A stretch of 64,000 bases of DNA from assembly GCF_027587375.1 (NCBI RefSeq), contig NZ_JAMXIC010000001.1, positions 310,001 through 374,000 on the forward strand, written 5' to 3'. Position numbers and translations under genes: made by a program. How positions within the stretch are numbered: the stretch's first letter is position 1; each line of letters starts with the position of its first letter. A model generated the notes under the pieces. That model was not told where the DNA came from, searched no databases, and was given only the letters and a program-made list of their open reading frames with translations. This stretch comes from Arthrobacter sp. B2a2-09. Lineage in GTDB: Bacteria; Actinomycetota; Actinomycetes; Actinomycetales; Micrococcaceae. Positions 50,028 through 59,484 of the stretch are shown here, in pieces.

Positions 50028-51098
50028 ATGGGCAACCATAGTGACGGCAGTCCGAACCACTCGGGCACCGTAGCTACGGCTGGTCAGAATGTTGTGGAGA
50101 AGTTCCAGGATCCTGGGCTTCCTCCGCACCGTTTGCGCCTGGCTGACACGGACCCGAGAGCCGCTAAGCGAGCCGAGCGACAGGTAGCCATTCTGTTTGG
50201 CATCTCCGTCATCGGTACGGTGATCTTCCTGGTGTCGTACTTTGCCATCGATCTGCATACAGATGGATCGATCGCAACGATCCGAAACCAAAATCTGTTG
50301 CTTGGCCTTGGCACCGCGTTTGCGATGCTCGGCATCGGTACCGGCATCGTGCACTGGGCCAAGGCCCTCATGCCGGACCACGAGGTATCGGAAGAGCGCC
50401 ACGCCATCCGCACCGAGGAAGACCGCCAAGCAGCCGTACGAATCGTCGAGGACATCGTCGAGGAAACCGGCATCAAGCGTCGCCCGCTGATCCGCAACAC
50501 CCTTCTGGGTGCTGTCGCACTGGCGCCCCTCCCGGCCTTGGCCGTATTTGGTGATCTTGGTCCCCGCCCGGACGACAAGCTCGCACACACCATGTGGGCA
50601 CCTCAGGACGGCAAGCTCAAGCGCCTCACCCGCGACCCCGACGGAACTCCGATCAAGGCATCGGACGTCACCATCGGTTCCGCATTCCACGTGATCCCGG
50701 AAGGCCTCAACGAACTCCAGGAGGGCAAGCTCAACGCGAAGGCCAAGGCCGTCGTTTTGCTCATGCGCCTCAACCCGGATGACTTGACGATCTCCAAGGG
50801 CCGTGAAACCTGGAGCTACAACGGAATCGTTGCCTACTCCAAGATCTGCACCCACGTGGGTTGCCCCGTTGCTCTTTATGAGCAGCAAACGCACCACCTG
50901 CTGTGCCCGTGCCACCAGTCAACCTTCGACCTCACCAAGGAATGCAAGGTTATCTTCGGCCCCGCCAGCCGTCCGCTCCCCCAGCTGCCCATCGCGGTGG
51001 ACGCTGAGGGCTACCTTGTAGCCACGAGCGATTTCAAAGAACCTGTAGGACCGAGTTACTGGGAGCGTGACGAGCATGAGCGCCTCATCAACAGCTGA
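50028..51098 (+). CDS. qcrA: Rieske iron-sulfur subunit of the bc1 complex
   Basis: 356 residues from ATG 50028; the alternative ATG 50016 touches its own AGAAGG ribosome site, so the inner start is likelier. Hydrophobic segments near residues 50-115 and 155-170, then the Rieske fold with C-T-H-V-G-C and C-P-C-H-Q-S, the 2Fe-2S ligands. It oxidises menaquinol and passes electrons to QcrC. Its end overlaps the qcrB start. Confidence 0.95.
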   Translation: MGNHSDGSPNHSGTVATAGQNVVEKFQDPGLPPHRLRLADTDPRAAKRAERQVAILFGISVIGTVIFLVSYFAIDLHTDGSIATIRNQNLLLGLGTAFAMLGIGTGIVHWAKALMPDHEVSEERHAIRTEEDRQAAVRIVEDIVEETGIKRRPLIRNTLLGAVALAPLPALAVFGDLGPRPDDKLAHTMWAPQDGKLKRLTRDPDGTPIKASDVTIGSAFHVIPEGLNELQEGKLNAKAKAVVLLMRLNPDDLTISKGRETWSYNGIVAYSKICTHVGCPVALYEQQTHHLLCPCHQSTFDLTKECKVIFGPASRPLPQLPIAVDAEGYLVATSDFKEPVGPSYWERDEHERLINS

Positions 51099-52749
51099 AG
51101 TCCCCTTCGTACCTGAGACCAAAGTCGGCCGTATCACGGACTTCGTTGACCAGCGCGTCGGCGGCTCCGGAATCCTGCGCGAATTCGGCCGGAAGGTCTT
51201 CCCCGACCACTGGTCCTTCATGTTCGGTGAGGTGGCGCTGTATTCCTTCGTCATCCTCCTGATGTCGGGTACGTTCCTGACCTTCTTCTTTGACCCGTCC
51301 ATGGCTGAGACCCACTACTCGGGTTCATACACCCCGCTGACCAATGTCGAAATGTCCGTCGCGTACAACTCGTCGCTGAACATTTCCTTCGACATTCGCG
51401 GTGGCTTGTTCTTCCGCCAGGTCCACCACTGGGCGGCTTTGCTGTTCGTGGCATCGCTTGGCGTACACATGCTGCGCGTGTTCTTCACGGGTGCCTTCCG
51501 CAAGCCGCGTGAAATGAACTGGGTGGTGGGCGGCGTCCTGCTCATCCTGGCCATGGCTGAAGGCTTCACGGGATACTCGCTTCCCGATGACCTGCTCTCC
51601 GGTAACGGCCTGAGAATCATCGATGGTGTCATCAAGTCCATCCCGGTGATCGGAACGTACATCTCGTTCTTCCTCTTCGGTGGTGAGTTCCCGGGAACAG
51701 CCATCATCGGCCGCCTGTACGTGCTGCACATCCTGCTGGTGCCGGCAATGATTCTGTTGATGATCGTCATCCACCTCTTCATGGTGGTTGTGCACAAGCA
51801 CACGCAGTACCCTGGCCCGGGTCGCAACGACGGCAACGTCGTCGGGTACCCCCTGGGTCCGGTTTACGCTGCAAAGGCCGGCGGCTTCTTCTTCATCGTG
51901 TTCGGTGTCGTCGCGCTCATGGCTGCGATGTTCACTATCAACCCGATCTGGAACTACGGGCCATACGACCCCTCCCCCGTGTCTGCCGGTACACAGCCTG
52001 ACTGGTACATCGGCTTCGTCGATGGCGCGCTGCGACTCATGCCTGGCGTTGTCAACGACTTCCACTTCGAATACATCATCTTCGGCCATGTGCTGACACT
52101 GAATGTGCTGCTGCCCGCCTTGGTTCCCGCAGGCATTATTTTCACGGTGCTTTTCACGTACCCGTGGATCGAACGCTGGATCACCAAGGACGACCGCGAA
52201 CACCATGTCCTCGACCGTCCCCGCAACGCTCCCACCCGCACCGCCATCGGGGTCGCAGGCTTCACCTGGTACTGCGTCATGTGGGCCGCCGCGGGCTCGG
52301 ACCTCATTGCAACGCACTTCCACGTTGCCCTGAACGACGTCACATACTGGCTGCGCACGCTCTTCTTCATCGGCCCGATCATCGCCTTCATGGTGACCAA
52401 GCGCGTGGCCCTTGCGCTGCAGCGCAAGGACCGTGAAATCGCTTTGCACGGCCGCGAAACGGGGCGCATCGTGCGCCTGCCGCACGGTGAGTTCATCGAG
52501 GTACACGCACCGCTGGACGACTACAAGCACTACAAGCTTGTGGGCTTCGAGTCGCCTTCCCCGTCGGCCGCCGAGCCGAACGAGAACGGCGTGGTCACCC
52601 CGAAGGAGAAGCGCCGCGCGGCATTGTCCAAGTGGTTCTTCGAAGACCGTGTGGCTCCGGCAACGCCGGCCGAGCTTGAAGCTGCGCACGGACACGGCCA
52701 CCACGAGGCCATCGAGTCCGGCGAAGAGCACAAGAGCCTTAGCCACTAG
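51076..52749 (+). CDS. qcrB: Cytochrome b subunit of the bc1 complex
   Basis: 557 residues from ATG 51076 (a GTG at 51067 is in frame). Cytochrome b core with haem-ligating histidine pairs (V-H-H-W-A-A, H-M-L-R-V-F and later H-I-L-L-V, H-L-F), the quinol-site region and the long actinobacterial C-terminal tail. Forms the membrane core that oxidises menaquinol. Overlaps qcrA by 23 bases, so translation is coupled. Confidence 0.96.
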   Translation: MSASSTAEVPFVPETKVGRITDFVDQRVGGSGILREFGRKVFPDHWSFMFGEVALYSFVILLMSGTFLTFFFDPSMAETHYSGSYTPLTNVEMSVAYNSSLNISFDIRGGLFFRQVHHWAALLFVASLGVHMLRVFFTGAFRKPREMNWVVGGVLLILAMAEGFTGYSLPDDLLSGNGLRIIDGVIKSIPVIGTYISFFLFGGEFPGTAIIGRLYVLHILLVPAMILLMIVIHLFMVVVHKHTQYPGPGRNDGNVVGYPLGPVYAAKAGGFFFIVFGVVALMAAMFTINPIWNYGPYDPSPVSAGTQPDWYIGFVDGALRLMPGVVNDFHFEYIIFGHVLTLNVLLPALVPAGIIFTVLFTYPWIERWITKDDREHHVLDRPRNAPTRTAIGVAGFTWYCVMWAAAGSDLIATHFHVALNDVTYWLRTLFFIGPIIAFMVTKRVALALQRKDREIALHGRETGRIVRLPHGEFIEVHAPLDDYKHYKLVGFESPSPSAAEPNENGVVTPKEKRRAALSKWFFEDRVAPATPAELEAAHGHGHHEAIESGEEHKSLSH

Positions 52750-52763
52750 CTCCCACAATTAGC

Positions 52764-52807
52764 AATGAGAGAAGGCCCCGTCCACATGGACGGGGCCTTC
52801 TCTCATT
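52764..52807. terminator. Strong terminator after qcrB
   Basis: A perfect 20-base-pair stem (52764-52783 with 52788-52807) and a 4-base loop begin 14 bases after the stop. The stem ends in A/T-rich bases and works in both directions, serving the convergent gntR gene as well. Confidence 0.9.
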
Positions 52808-52844
52808 GTTCGGGCTTTCAGGCGGCCGGTTCTCTGGCTTTGAG

Positions 52845-53636
52845 CTAGTGGGTGCGGTATCCCGTGGATTGGCTTCGGGTGGACCGAACGCCCGGACGCT
52901 GCAACGGGACCCACAACTTGTACCGGTCAGCACGGTAGTACGACACGGAGTAGTCCACCATGGCTCGGGCAACGAAAGCGTGGCGCTGAATCTTGAGCAA
53001 CGGAGTTCCAACATCCACGTTCAATAGCCGCGCTGTTGACGGCGAAGCTGCCGTTGCTTCAATCATGTCCTCGCCCCACTCCATCACCAGTCCGTACTTT
53101 TCACTCAGCACGTTGTACAGGGATGTGGGAGGAGCCCCGTCCAAAAGACCTGGCACGCGATGGGCAGGGATGAAGTTCTCATCCACGCTCATAGGCTCAT
53201 TGTCGGCGAGCAGGAGCCGTCTGAAGCGAACCAAGGGAGTCCCCTCCTCCAGCTGGAGTTCCCGCGCCAGGAAGGCACTCGCGGCGATTTGTTCAAAGCT
53301 CAGAACTTTGGCTGCCGGAACCATGCCACGGCGTTGCATCTCCTCGCTGTATGACGTGAGCTTCACTTGGAGGTCCAGCTTCGGTTTGCGGACGAAAGTT
53401 CCCAGTCCAACCACACGTTCAATGACTTCCTCGCCGACAAGGGCATCAATGGCTTGCCGTACCGTCATCCTGGCAAGTCCGAATCGTTCAGAGAGATCCC
53501 GCTCAGACGGCAACGCCGCACCGGGCTTGCAGGACTCCGAGATGTAGCTACGCAGGATCTCGCGCAGTTGAACATAGATGGGAGTGCCGCTCTTGCGGTC
53601 GATCTCCCCAGCGATACGTGCTGCTTCAGCAGGCAT
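52845..53636 (-). CDS. dasR: DasR-like GntR/HutC transcriptional regulator
   Basis: 263 residues from the ATG at 53636 (a GTG at 53687 is in frame but overlaps the operator side). N-terminal GntR winged helix (P-S-E-R-D-L-S-E-R-F-G-L-A-R-M-T-V-R-Q-A) and a C-terminal UTRA ligand domain (S-V-D-E-N-F-I-P-A). Divergent from the HPr gene with a dre-like palindrome between, the arrangement expected of DasR, which represses N-acetylglucosamine/PTS genes until GlcN-6-phosphate binds. The symbol rests on this context; other HutC members look similar. Confidence 0.75.
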   Translation of the reverse strand: MPAEAARIAGEIDRKSGTPIYVQLREILRSYISESCKPGAALPSERDLSERFGLARMTVRQAIDALVGEEVIERVVGLGTFVRKPKLDLQVKLTSYSEEMQRRGMVPAAKVLSFEQIAASAFLARELQLEEGTPLVRFRRLLLADNEPMSVDENFIPAHRVPGLLDGAPPTSLYNVLSEKYGLVMEWGEDMIEATAASPSTARLLNVDVGTPLLKIQRHAFVARAMVDYSVSYYRADRYKLWVPLQRPGVRSTRSQSTGYRTH

Positions 53637-53688
53637 GGCGGTTCCAGGCCATGAAATCTTCCATGAATCAAGCGTAGGGCAATCCACC

Positions 53689-53706
53689 CGCAGGTCTAGA
53701 CCAGGT
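53689..53706. promoter_or_regulatory. dre-like operator (DasR site)
   Basis: The 10-base palindrome GGTCTAGACC at 53693-53702 sits in CAGGTCTAGACCAG, matching the core of the DasR-responsive element as I recall it (ACTGGTCTAGACCACT). It lies between the two divergent genes, about 55 bases upstream of the regulator start, so it probably controls both. Confidence 0.75.
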
Positions 53707-53800
53707 GGCCAATGCGCATCAGGCCCTCCCTGGGCGGCGCTACGCTTGTAGGGATCAAAATCGTAGTCGGCATCTGGCCGTCAGAGTCAAAGGAGCCGGT

Positions 53801-54094
53801 TTGCCCGAGCACAAAGCCATCGTCGCCGCAGAGATCGGCCTCCATGCACGGGCTGCCGCCGTGTTCGTGCGGGCGGTGACGGACACGGGCCTTCCAGTGA
53901 CGATCCGTAAGCCCGGCCAGCAATCGGTGGATGCCCGGTCTTTGCTTGAGGTCATGACCGAAGATTTCGGCCACGGCTGCGAGGTGGTCCTATCGGTCGA
54001 CGGAGAAGCGCTACAAGCTGGCCGCACGCTTGACGAGGTCAACGATGCCTTGGCAGCCCTTTCGGCCGTCCTGGAGGCCGTAGAAGGTCCCTGA
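53801..54094 (+). CDS. ptsH: HPr phosphocarrier protein of the PTS
   Basis: 97 residues starting at TTG 53801, chosen because AAAGGAG stands five bases upstream and it places the phosphorylated histidine at the canonical H15 (G-L-H-A-R-A-A-A). Ser47 in D-A-R-S-L-L corresponds to the regulatory serine region. HPr carries phosphate from enzyme I to sugar-specific EIIA. Divergent from the DasR-like gene with a dre-like site between. Confidence 0.92.
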   Translation: MPEHKAIVAAEIGLHARAAAVFVRAVTDTGLPVTIRKPGQQSVDARSLLEVMTEDFGHGCEVVLSVDGEALQAGRTLDEVNDALAALSAVLEAVEGP

Positions 54095-54141
54095 AGGACA
54101 GATGTGATGAGGACATAGCTTCCGCGTGTCTTCCGGATACG

Positions 54142-54187
54142 ACAACGACGGCGGGCCCCACCAATTGGTGGGGCCCGCCGTCGTTGT
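54142..54187. terminator. Bidirectional terminator between ptsH and ctaF
   Basis: A perfect 23-base arm palindrome with centre CCAATTGG, GC-rich, between convergent genes. Confidence 0.85.
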
Positions 54188-54197
54188 TCAAGAACTT

Positions 54198-54599
54198 CTA
54201 GTGCGCGTGGTCTCCACGGCTGTATTCGAACACCCAACCGACCAGGGCTACGACAGCAAGGCCGGCAGCGACGAACGTGATCCAGAAACCTACAGCCAGG
54301 CCAAGGAACCCACCGGCACAGGACAAGCCAAGCACCAGCGGCCACCAGCTCCAGGGACTGAAGTGTCCCTGCTCGCCGGCGCCTTCGTGGATCTCGGCGT
54401 CCGGACGGTCTTCCGGACGCAGGCCGACGCGCCTGCCCGTGAAACCGAGGTAAGCGCCGATCATGCCTGCCAGGCCACCGACCAGGAGGATGCCGAGGGT
54501 GCCAACCCACTCATCCCAGTTGTTCAGCCAACCATAGACCAGCGCCACCGGTACGAAGAAGAAACTCCCGGCTCCAAAAATCCATGATTCGATTTTCAT
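54198..54599 (-). CDS. ctaF: Cytochrome c oxidase subunit IV (actinobacterial CtaF)
   Basis: 133 residues with four hydrophobic helices; the N-terminal [14 protein letters not shown] is the CtaF signature. Small accessory subunit of the aa3 oxidase. Its ATG overlaps the ctaD stop (ATGA), so it is translated with subunit I. Confidence 0.93.
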   Translation of the reverse strand: MKIESWIFGAGSFFFVPVALVYGWLNNWDEWVGTLGILLVGGLAGMIGAYLGFTGRRVGLRPEDRPDAEIHEGAGEQGHFSPWSWWPLVLGLSCAGGFLGLAVGFWITFVAAGLAVVALVGWVFEYSRGDHAH

Positions 54600-56314
54600 T
54601 TCGCGTCCTTCTGATCAGCGTTGCCGAGCACCTTTGCTGCCGGCTCAGGGCTCAGGGCAGTGTGGTGCTGAGCGAGTTCCGGGTGGTGAAGGTCCAAGGC
54701 AGGACGTTCGGAACGAATGCGGGGCAGCGAGGTGAAGTTGTGGCGCGGCGGCGGGCAAGATGTAGCCCACTCCAGCGAGGCACCAAAGCCCCAAGGATCG
54801 TCTACTTCGACCTTCTTGTTGCTGCGCCACGTGATGTAGACATTCCAGAAGAACGGCAGGAGCGAGGCGCCGAGCACGAAGGACGAAATCGTGGAGAACT
54901 GGTTCATCCAGGTGAAGCCGTCCTGCGGCAAGTAGTCAGCGTAACGGCGGGGCATGCCCTCTACGCCGAGCCAGTGCTGGATCAGGAAGGTGCCGTGGAA
55001 ACCCAGGAACAGGAGCCAGAAGTGGATCTTGCCAAGCCGTTCGTTGAGCATCTTGCCGGTCCACTTGGGCCACCAGAAGTAGAAGCCTGCGAACATCGCG
55101 AATACCACGGTGCCGAAGACCACGTAGTGGAAGTGCGCCACGACGAAGTAGGAGTCCGAAACGTGGAAGTCAAGCGGCGGGGAGGCCAGGATGATGCCGG
55201 TCAGGCCGCCGAAGAGGAAGGTGACCAGGAAGCCGATGCTCCAGAGCATAGGCGTCTCGAAGGTAATCGAGCCTTGCCACAGGGTGCCGATCCAGTTGAA
55301 GAACTTCACGCCTGTAGGGACCGCGATCAGCATCGTCATGAAGGAGAAGAACGGCAGCAGCACGGATCCGGTGACGTACATGTGGTGTGCCCACACGGTC
55401 ACCGACAGGGCAGCAATGGCGATGGTTGCGTAGACGAGGCCCTTGTAGCCGAAGATCGGTTTGCGGCTGAAGACCGGGAAGATCTCCGAGACAATGCCGA
55501 AGAACGGCAGCGCAATGATGTACACCTCGGGGTGGCCGAAGAACCAGAACAGGTGCTGCCACAGGACAGCGCCGCCGTTCTCCGGATCGAATATATGGGC
55601 GCCGAAGCGGCGGTCAGCGCCGAGGGCAAAAAGCGCGGCGGCGAGTGGCGGGAACGCCATGAGGACCAGGATGGCCGTAACCAGGGTGTTCCAGGTGAAG
55701 ATCGGCATGCGCCACATCGTCATGCCCGGAGCTCGCATGCAGATGATCGTGGTGATGAAGTTGACCGCACCCAGGATTGTTCCGAAGCCGGACAACGCCA
55801 GGCCGAAGACCCAAAGGTCACCACCGACGCCCGGGGTGAACGTCGTGTCTGACAACGGCGCATAAGCGAACCAGCCGAAGGAGGCAGCGCCCTGCGGGGT
55901 GATGAAGCCGGACACGGCGATGGTGGAGCCGAAGAGGAAGAACCAGAAGGCCAGCGCGTTCAGTCGCGGGAAGGCAACATCGGGGGCGCCGATCTGCAGC
56001 GGCATGACCACGTTTGCGAAGCCGGCGAAGAGCGGCGTCGCAAACATCAAAAGCATGACAGTGCCGTGCATCGTGAAGAGCTGGTTGTACTGTTCCTTGG
56101 TCTGCAGGATCTGCATGCCGGGCTCGAAGAGCTCCGCACGCATCAGCAGCGCCATAACGCCGCCTAGGCAGAAGAACACGAAGGACGCGATCAGGTACAT
56201 GTACCCGATGGTCTTGTGGTCCGTGGAGGTGATCCAGTTGACGACGATACGTCCCTTGGACTTCGGTACTACGGGAGCCTCGAGGACTCCGGCTGATTGA
56301 GTGTAAGTAGCCAC
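54596..56314 (-). CDS. ctaD: Cytochrome c oxidase subunit I (aa3 type)
   Basis: 572 residues from GTG 56314. Twelve-helix haem-copper oxidase core: W-F-F-G-H-P-E-V-Y (Cu-B histidine and the cross-linked tyrosine region), H-H-M-Y-V-T-G, and the haem-ligating H-F-H-Y-V. It reduces oxygen to water while pumping protons. Lies ten bases behind ctaC and overlaps ctaF. Confidence 0.96.
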   Translation of the reverse strand: MATYTQSAGVLEAPVVPKSKGRIVVNWITSTDHKTIGYMYLIASFVFFCLGGVMALLMRAELFEPGMQILQTKEQYNQLFTMHGTVMLLMFATPLFAGFANVVMPLQIGAPDVAFPRLNALAFWFFLFGSTIAVSGFITPQGAASFGWFAYAPLSDTTFTPGVGGDLWVFGLALSGFGTILGAVNFITTIICMRAPGMTMWRMPIFTWNTLVTAILVLMAFPPLAAALFALGADRRFGAHIFDPENGGAVLWQHLFWFFGHPEVYIIALPFFGIVSEIFPVFSRKPIFGYKGLVYATIAIAALSVTVWAHHMYVTGSVLLPFFSFMTMLIAVPTGVKFFNWIGTLWQGSITFETPMLWSIGFLVTFLFGGLTGIILASPPLDFHVSDSYFVVAHFHYVVFGTVVFAMFAGFYFWWPKWTGKMLNERLGKIHFWLLFLGFHGTFLIQHWLGVEGMPRRYADYLPQDGFTWMNQFSTISSFVLGASLLPFFWNVYITWRSNKKVEVDDPWGFGASLEWATSCPPPRHNFTSLPRIRSERPALDLHHPELAQHHTALSPEPAAKVLGNADQKDAK

Positions 56315-56324
56315 GTCGCGTCCC

Positions 56325-57197
56325 TTAATTCTTTGCGTTCAAGTTCGGGTTGCGGTCGTACTTCGAATCGAGAAGACCGGTGTTGCCGCTCTGGCGAAGC
56401 TGATCCATGTGTGCCTGGAACTCGGCCTCGGAAACGACCTTCACGCGGAACAACATCTCAGAGTGGTATTCACCGCAAAGTTCGGCGCACTTGCCGTCGT
56501 AGGTGCCCTCCTTGGTGGGGGTCAACCTGATGTAGTTGGTCTTGCCGGGAATCACGTCGCGCTTCTGCAGGAAGGCCGGAACCCAGAAAGAGTGGATGAC
56601 GTCGCGCGAGTTCAGCTCAAGGTCAACGGACTTGTTGACCGGGAGGTACAACGTCGGCAGCTGATTCAAATCGATCAGGTTGCCCGTGAGTTGTGCCTGG
56701 ACGCCTGCCTCGTGGAGGTCATCGGTGATGACAGAGCCCTTGACGTAGTTGAAGTCCCAGGCCCATTGCTTGCCGCGGACGTCAATGGTGACGTCGGCCG
56801 GCTTGGAGCGATCATCAATCGCCTGCTGGTCCTGGTTGGTGAAGTAGAAGAACACCAGCACCATGAACAGCGGAATGGTCAAATAAAAGACCTCCAGAGG
56901 GAGGTTGTAGCTAAGCTGCTTCGGGAAACCCGTGGTGCCCTTGCGGCGGCGGTAGGCGATGATGCACCAGACCAGCAGGCCCCAAGTAATAATGCCGACT
57001 ACGAGGGCGGCGATCCATGAGTTGACCCAGAGGTCCATGATCCGATCGGTGTTGCTGGTTGTACCACGCTCCGTGGGCAACCAGCCTTTTTCTACCTCTG
57101 GTGAACATCCGGTCAAAACCAACGCGCCGGCTAGTGCCAAGCCAGTGATCGAGGTGATCTTTATGCGTCGGCTGCCGGTTCGGTTCTGCGAACTCAC
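56325..57197 (-). CDS. ctaC: Cytochrome c oxidase subunit II
   Basis: 290 residues from GTG 57197 with AGGAAGGG upstream; the frame extends to 57293 without support. Lipoprotein signal L-V-L-T-G-C, two membrane helices, then the CuA domain with its copper ligands in V-I-H-S-F-W and [12 protein letters not shown]. Receives electrons from QcrC. First gene of ctaC-ctaD-ctaF. Confidence 0.95.
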   Translation of the reverse strand: MSSQNRTGSRRIKITSITGLALAGALVLTGCSPEVEKGWLPTERGTTSNTDRIMDLWVNSWIAALVVGIITWGLLVWCIIAYRRRKGTTGFPKQLSYNLPLEVFYLTIPLFMVLVFFYFTNQDQQAIDDRSKPADVTIDVRGKQWAWDFNYVKGSVITDDLHEAGVQAQLTGNLIDLNQLPTLYLPVNKSVDLELNSRDVIHSFWVPAFLQKRDVIPGKTNYIRLTPTKEGTYDGKCAELCGEYHSEMLFRVKVVSEAEFQAHMDQLRQSGNTGLLDSKYDRNPNLNAKN

Positions 57198-57312
57198 AGA
57201 CGGCCCTTCCTCTTGTTGCTGCAGCCCGGCAGGCGGAAGGCCCACCGGGCACACTAAAGTTTTACTACCCGATGTAGAGCTTACCGCTACCAAGCGGTTT
57301 TCGCCGACATGC

Positions 57313-57359
57313 TGGCCCAGTGCGTCGGGACGGGTTCAATCCGTTCCTGAACTGGGCCA
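57313..57359 (-). terminator. Hairpin downstream of erpA
   Basis: TGGCCCAGT / ACTGGGCCA with a second inner pairing (ACGG / CCGT), between erpA and the ctaC promoter region. No T-run. Confidence 0.45.
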
Positions 57360-57379
57360 ACAGTCCGCGAATGCCCGGG

Positions 57380-57766
57380 TTAGTGGAACGAATCGCCGCA
57401 GGCGCAAGACCCGCCGGCGTTGGGGTTGTCGATGGTGAACCCCTGCTTGGAGATCGTGTCTTCGAAGTCGATGCTGGCACCGCTCAGGTAAGGCACGCTC
57501 ATTTTGTCGACAACCACTTCGACGCCGTCGTAGTCGCGGACGGCATCGCCGTCGAGCAGACGCTCGTCGAAGTAGAGCTGGTAGATCAGGCCCGAGCAGC
57601 CGCCCGGCTGAACAGCGACGCGGAGCCGCAAGTCCGTGCGGCCTTCTTGTTCGAGAAGGCTCCGGACTTTGCCTGCGGCGACATCGGTCAACTTGACCTC
57701 GTGCTCAGGGAGCTCGCCGCCTGCGAGCTGCGCTCCGGTGCTGTTTTCGTTCGTTGCAGTGCTCAT
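57380..57766 (-). CDS. erpA: Iron-sulfur cluster insertion protein (HesB/IscA/ErpA)
   Basis: 128 residues. The three conserved cysteines of A-type carriers are present: one in P-G-G-C-S-G and two in C-A-C-G-D-S-F at the C-terminus. It delivers Fe-S clusters to apo-proteins, which fits its place beside respiratory-chain genes such as the Rieske subunit. ATG 57766; single gene. Confidence 0.93.
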   Translation of the reverse strand: MSTATNENSTGAQLAGGELPEHEVKLTDVAAGKVRSLLEQEGRTDLRLRVAVQPGGCSGLIYQLYFDERLLDGDAVRDYDGVEVVVDKMSVPYLSGASIDFEDTISKQGFTIDNPNAGGSCACGDSFH

Positions 57767-57837
57767 TGGCCTACCTTCTTATGACGCTCTTGGCGGCTGC
57801 GCCTTCGCGCTGCCTGCCCTTACCCAAATACGTGCGG

Positions 57838-57879
57838 GTTATAGCTACATGCTACGTCGAGCCACCGCATAGCTATAAC
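57838..57879. promoter_or_regulatory. Inverted repeat upstream of erpA
   Basis: GTTATAGCTA (57838-57847) and its exact complement (57870-57879) are separated by 22 bases. On the erpA strand TATAAC could serve as a -10 box about 75 bases before the gene. The repeat may be an operator, possibly for an Fe-S regulator, but no consensus is matched. Confidence 0.45.
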
Positions 57880-57935
57880 TCCTAACGTAACTGCGGGAAC
57901 CGTTACCTTGTTCCCGGTTGTTGCACGTGTGGGGC

Positions 57936-59363
57936 TCAGAGGCCTTCCGAGTTCAGGCGGGCCAGCATCAGGGCCTCAGCCAGCACAGCGTTGCGGAAAT
58001 CCCCGATATGAAGCGACTCGTTGGCGCTGTGGGCCCGGGAATCCGGGTCCTCGACACCAGTCACCAGGATCTGGACCTCGGGATAGGTTTCGGTCAGGTC
58101 CGCGATGAACGGTATGGATCCACCGATCCCCATCTCAACAGCCGGCACACCCCAGGCTTCACCCAGAGCCCACATCGCGATTCGGGCCGCAGCCGATCCG
58201 GTGTCGGTGGAGAAGGCGTTGCCCCGCTCCCCCGGCACGAAAGTCACCTTCGCTCCGAAGGGCGCGTTCGCCTCCAAGTGCCTTCCCACTGCGTCCATGG
58301 CCGCATCCGGATCTTGTCCGGGAGCCAAGCGCAGGCTGAACTTTGCCCGCGCAGCGGGGAGCAGCGTGTTGGATGCGACGTCGACAGCGGGTGCGTCGAT
58401 GCCGATGATGGACAAGGCGGGCTTGGTCCAGAGCCTCGAAGCGATGCTTCCGCTGCCAGCGAGCCGTACACCGTCGAGCACCGAGGCGTCGGCGCGGTAC
58501 TGTTCCTCGTCCACGTCCTCTACTACGTCATCCCTGGCCACCAAGCCTTCGATTGCCACGTTGCCGTCGTCGTCGTGCAGGGTGGCGATAAGCCGGGACA
58601 GAAGGGTCGGCGCATCCAGTACAGGACCACCGAACATGCCGGAGTGCACGGCGTGATCCAAGACCCGCACTTCGAAGGTGCCGTCCACCAAGCCGCGCAG
58701 ACTGGTTGTCAGGGCGGGAACGCCGACTTTCCAGTTGCTTGAATCCGCGACGACGATGACGTTCGCCTCGAGGAGGTCGCGGTGCGTTTCGAGGAAAGTG
58801 CGGAACGTCGGCGAGCCGGCCTCTTCTTCGCCCTCGAAGAACAGGGTGACTCCAAGGCCGAAATCGTCTCCCAGTACTTGGGTTACAGCGGCATAAGAAG
58901 CCAGATGGGCCATGATTCCCGCTTTGTCGTCGGCTGCACCACGGCCAAATAGGCGGCCCTCGCGTTCCTCGGCGACGAAAGGCTCGGAGTCCCACAAGGT
59001 CACGTCGCCCGGCGGTTGCACATCGTGGTGCGCGTAGAGCAGGATCGTCGCCTTGCCCGGCGCGGCGACGCGGCGCGCAACAATAGCAGGGCCTCCGGGG
59101 GTCCCATCGGCCTTGTCGCAGCGCAGGATCTGTACGTCGTGGAAGCCCGACTCGCGGACCAAGGCCGCAACAGCTTCGGCGCTCCGCTCCAGCTCCGCCG
59201 GGTCAAAGCTAGGCCAGGCGATTCCCGGGATAGCGACCAGGGCTTTCAAACGAGCCATGGTTTCGTCAAAAGAAGCATCGATCGAGGACTTGAGCGCATC
59301 AACATTGATTGTGCTGGAGCCGCCGGAAAGGGTCTGCGGGATCTCCGCATTCATTGAAGTCAT
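57936..59363 (-). CDS. M20 family dipeptidase
   Basis: 475 residues from the ATG at 59363 (M-T-S-M-N); longer starts are unsupported. Metal-binding motifs of M20 peptidases: H-H-D-V-Q-P near residue 95, A-D-D-K-A-G, and F-E-G-E-E-E-A-G-S-P. A lid/dimerisation domain is inserted in the middle. It hydrolyses dipeptides such as carnosine-like or Cys-Gly substrates in the cytoplasm with two zinc or manganese ions. Exact preference unknown. Confidence 0.9.
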   Translation of the reverse strand: MTSMNAEIPQTLSGGSSTINVDALKSSIDASFDETMARLKALVAIPGIAWPSFDPAELERSAEAVAALVRESGFHDVQILRCDKADGTPGGPAIVARRVAAPGKATILLYAHHDVQPPGDVTLWDSEPFVAEEREGRLFGRGAADDKAGIMAHLASYAAVTQVLGDDFGLGVTLFFEGEEEAGSPTFRTFLETHRDLLEANVIVVADSSNWKVGVPALTTSLRGLVDGTFEVRVLDHAVHSGMFGGPVLDAPTLLSRLIATLHDDDGNVAIEGLVARDDVVEDVDEEQYRADASVLDGVRLAGSGSIASRLWTKPALSIIGIDAPAVDVASNTLLPAARAKFSLRLAPGQDPDAAMDAVGRHLEANAPFGAKVTFVPGERGNAFSTDTGSAAARIAMWALGEAWGVPAVEMGIGGSIPFIADLTETYPEVQILVTGVEDPDSRAHSANESLHIGDFRNAVLAEALMLARLNSEGL

Positions 59364-59484
59364 GGCGAAAAGACTACCGCTGGGAGTGGTGCTGGGGAAC
59401 CGGACCAGGCGGCGTGGCGGGCTCAATCGCAGGGCCGCATGTCACGTCGACTTTGGCGTGGTTCCTGCGGGGTATTCTGTAGTG

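Noticed and set aside
51325..52758. 477-codon minus-strand frame opposite qcrB
   Set aside because: Antisense of a membrane-protein gene; no ribosome site or domain.
54584..55852. 422-codon plus-strand frame opposite ctaD
   Set aside because: Charged, repetitive translation typical of the antisense of a membrane protein; ctaD is certain.
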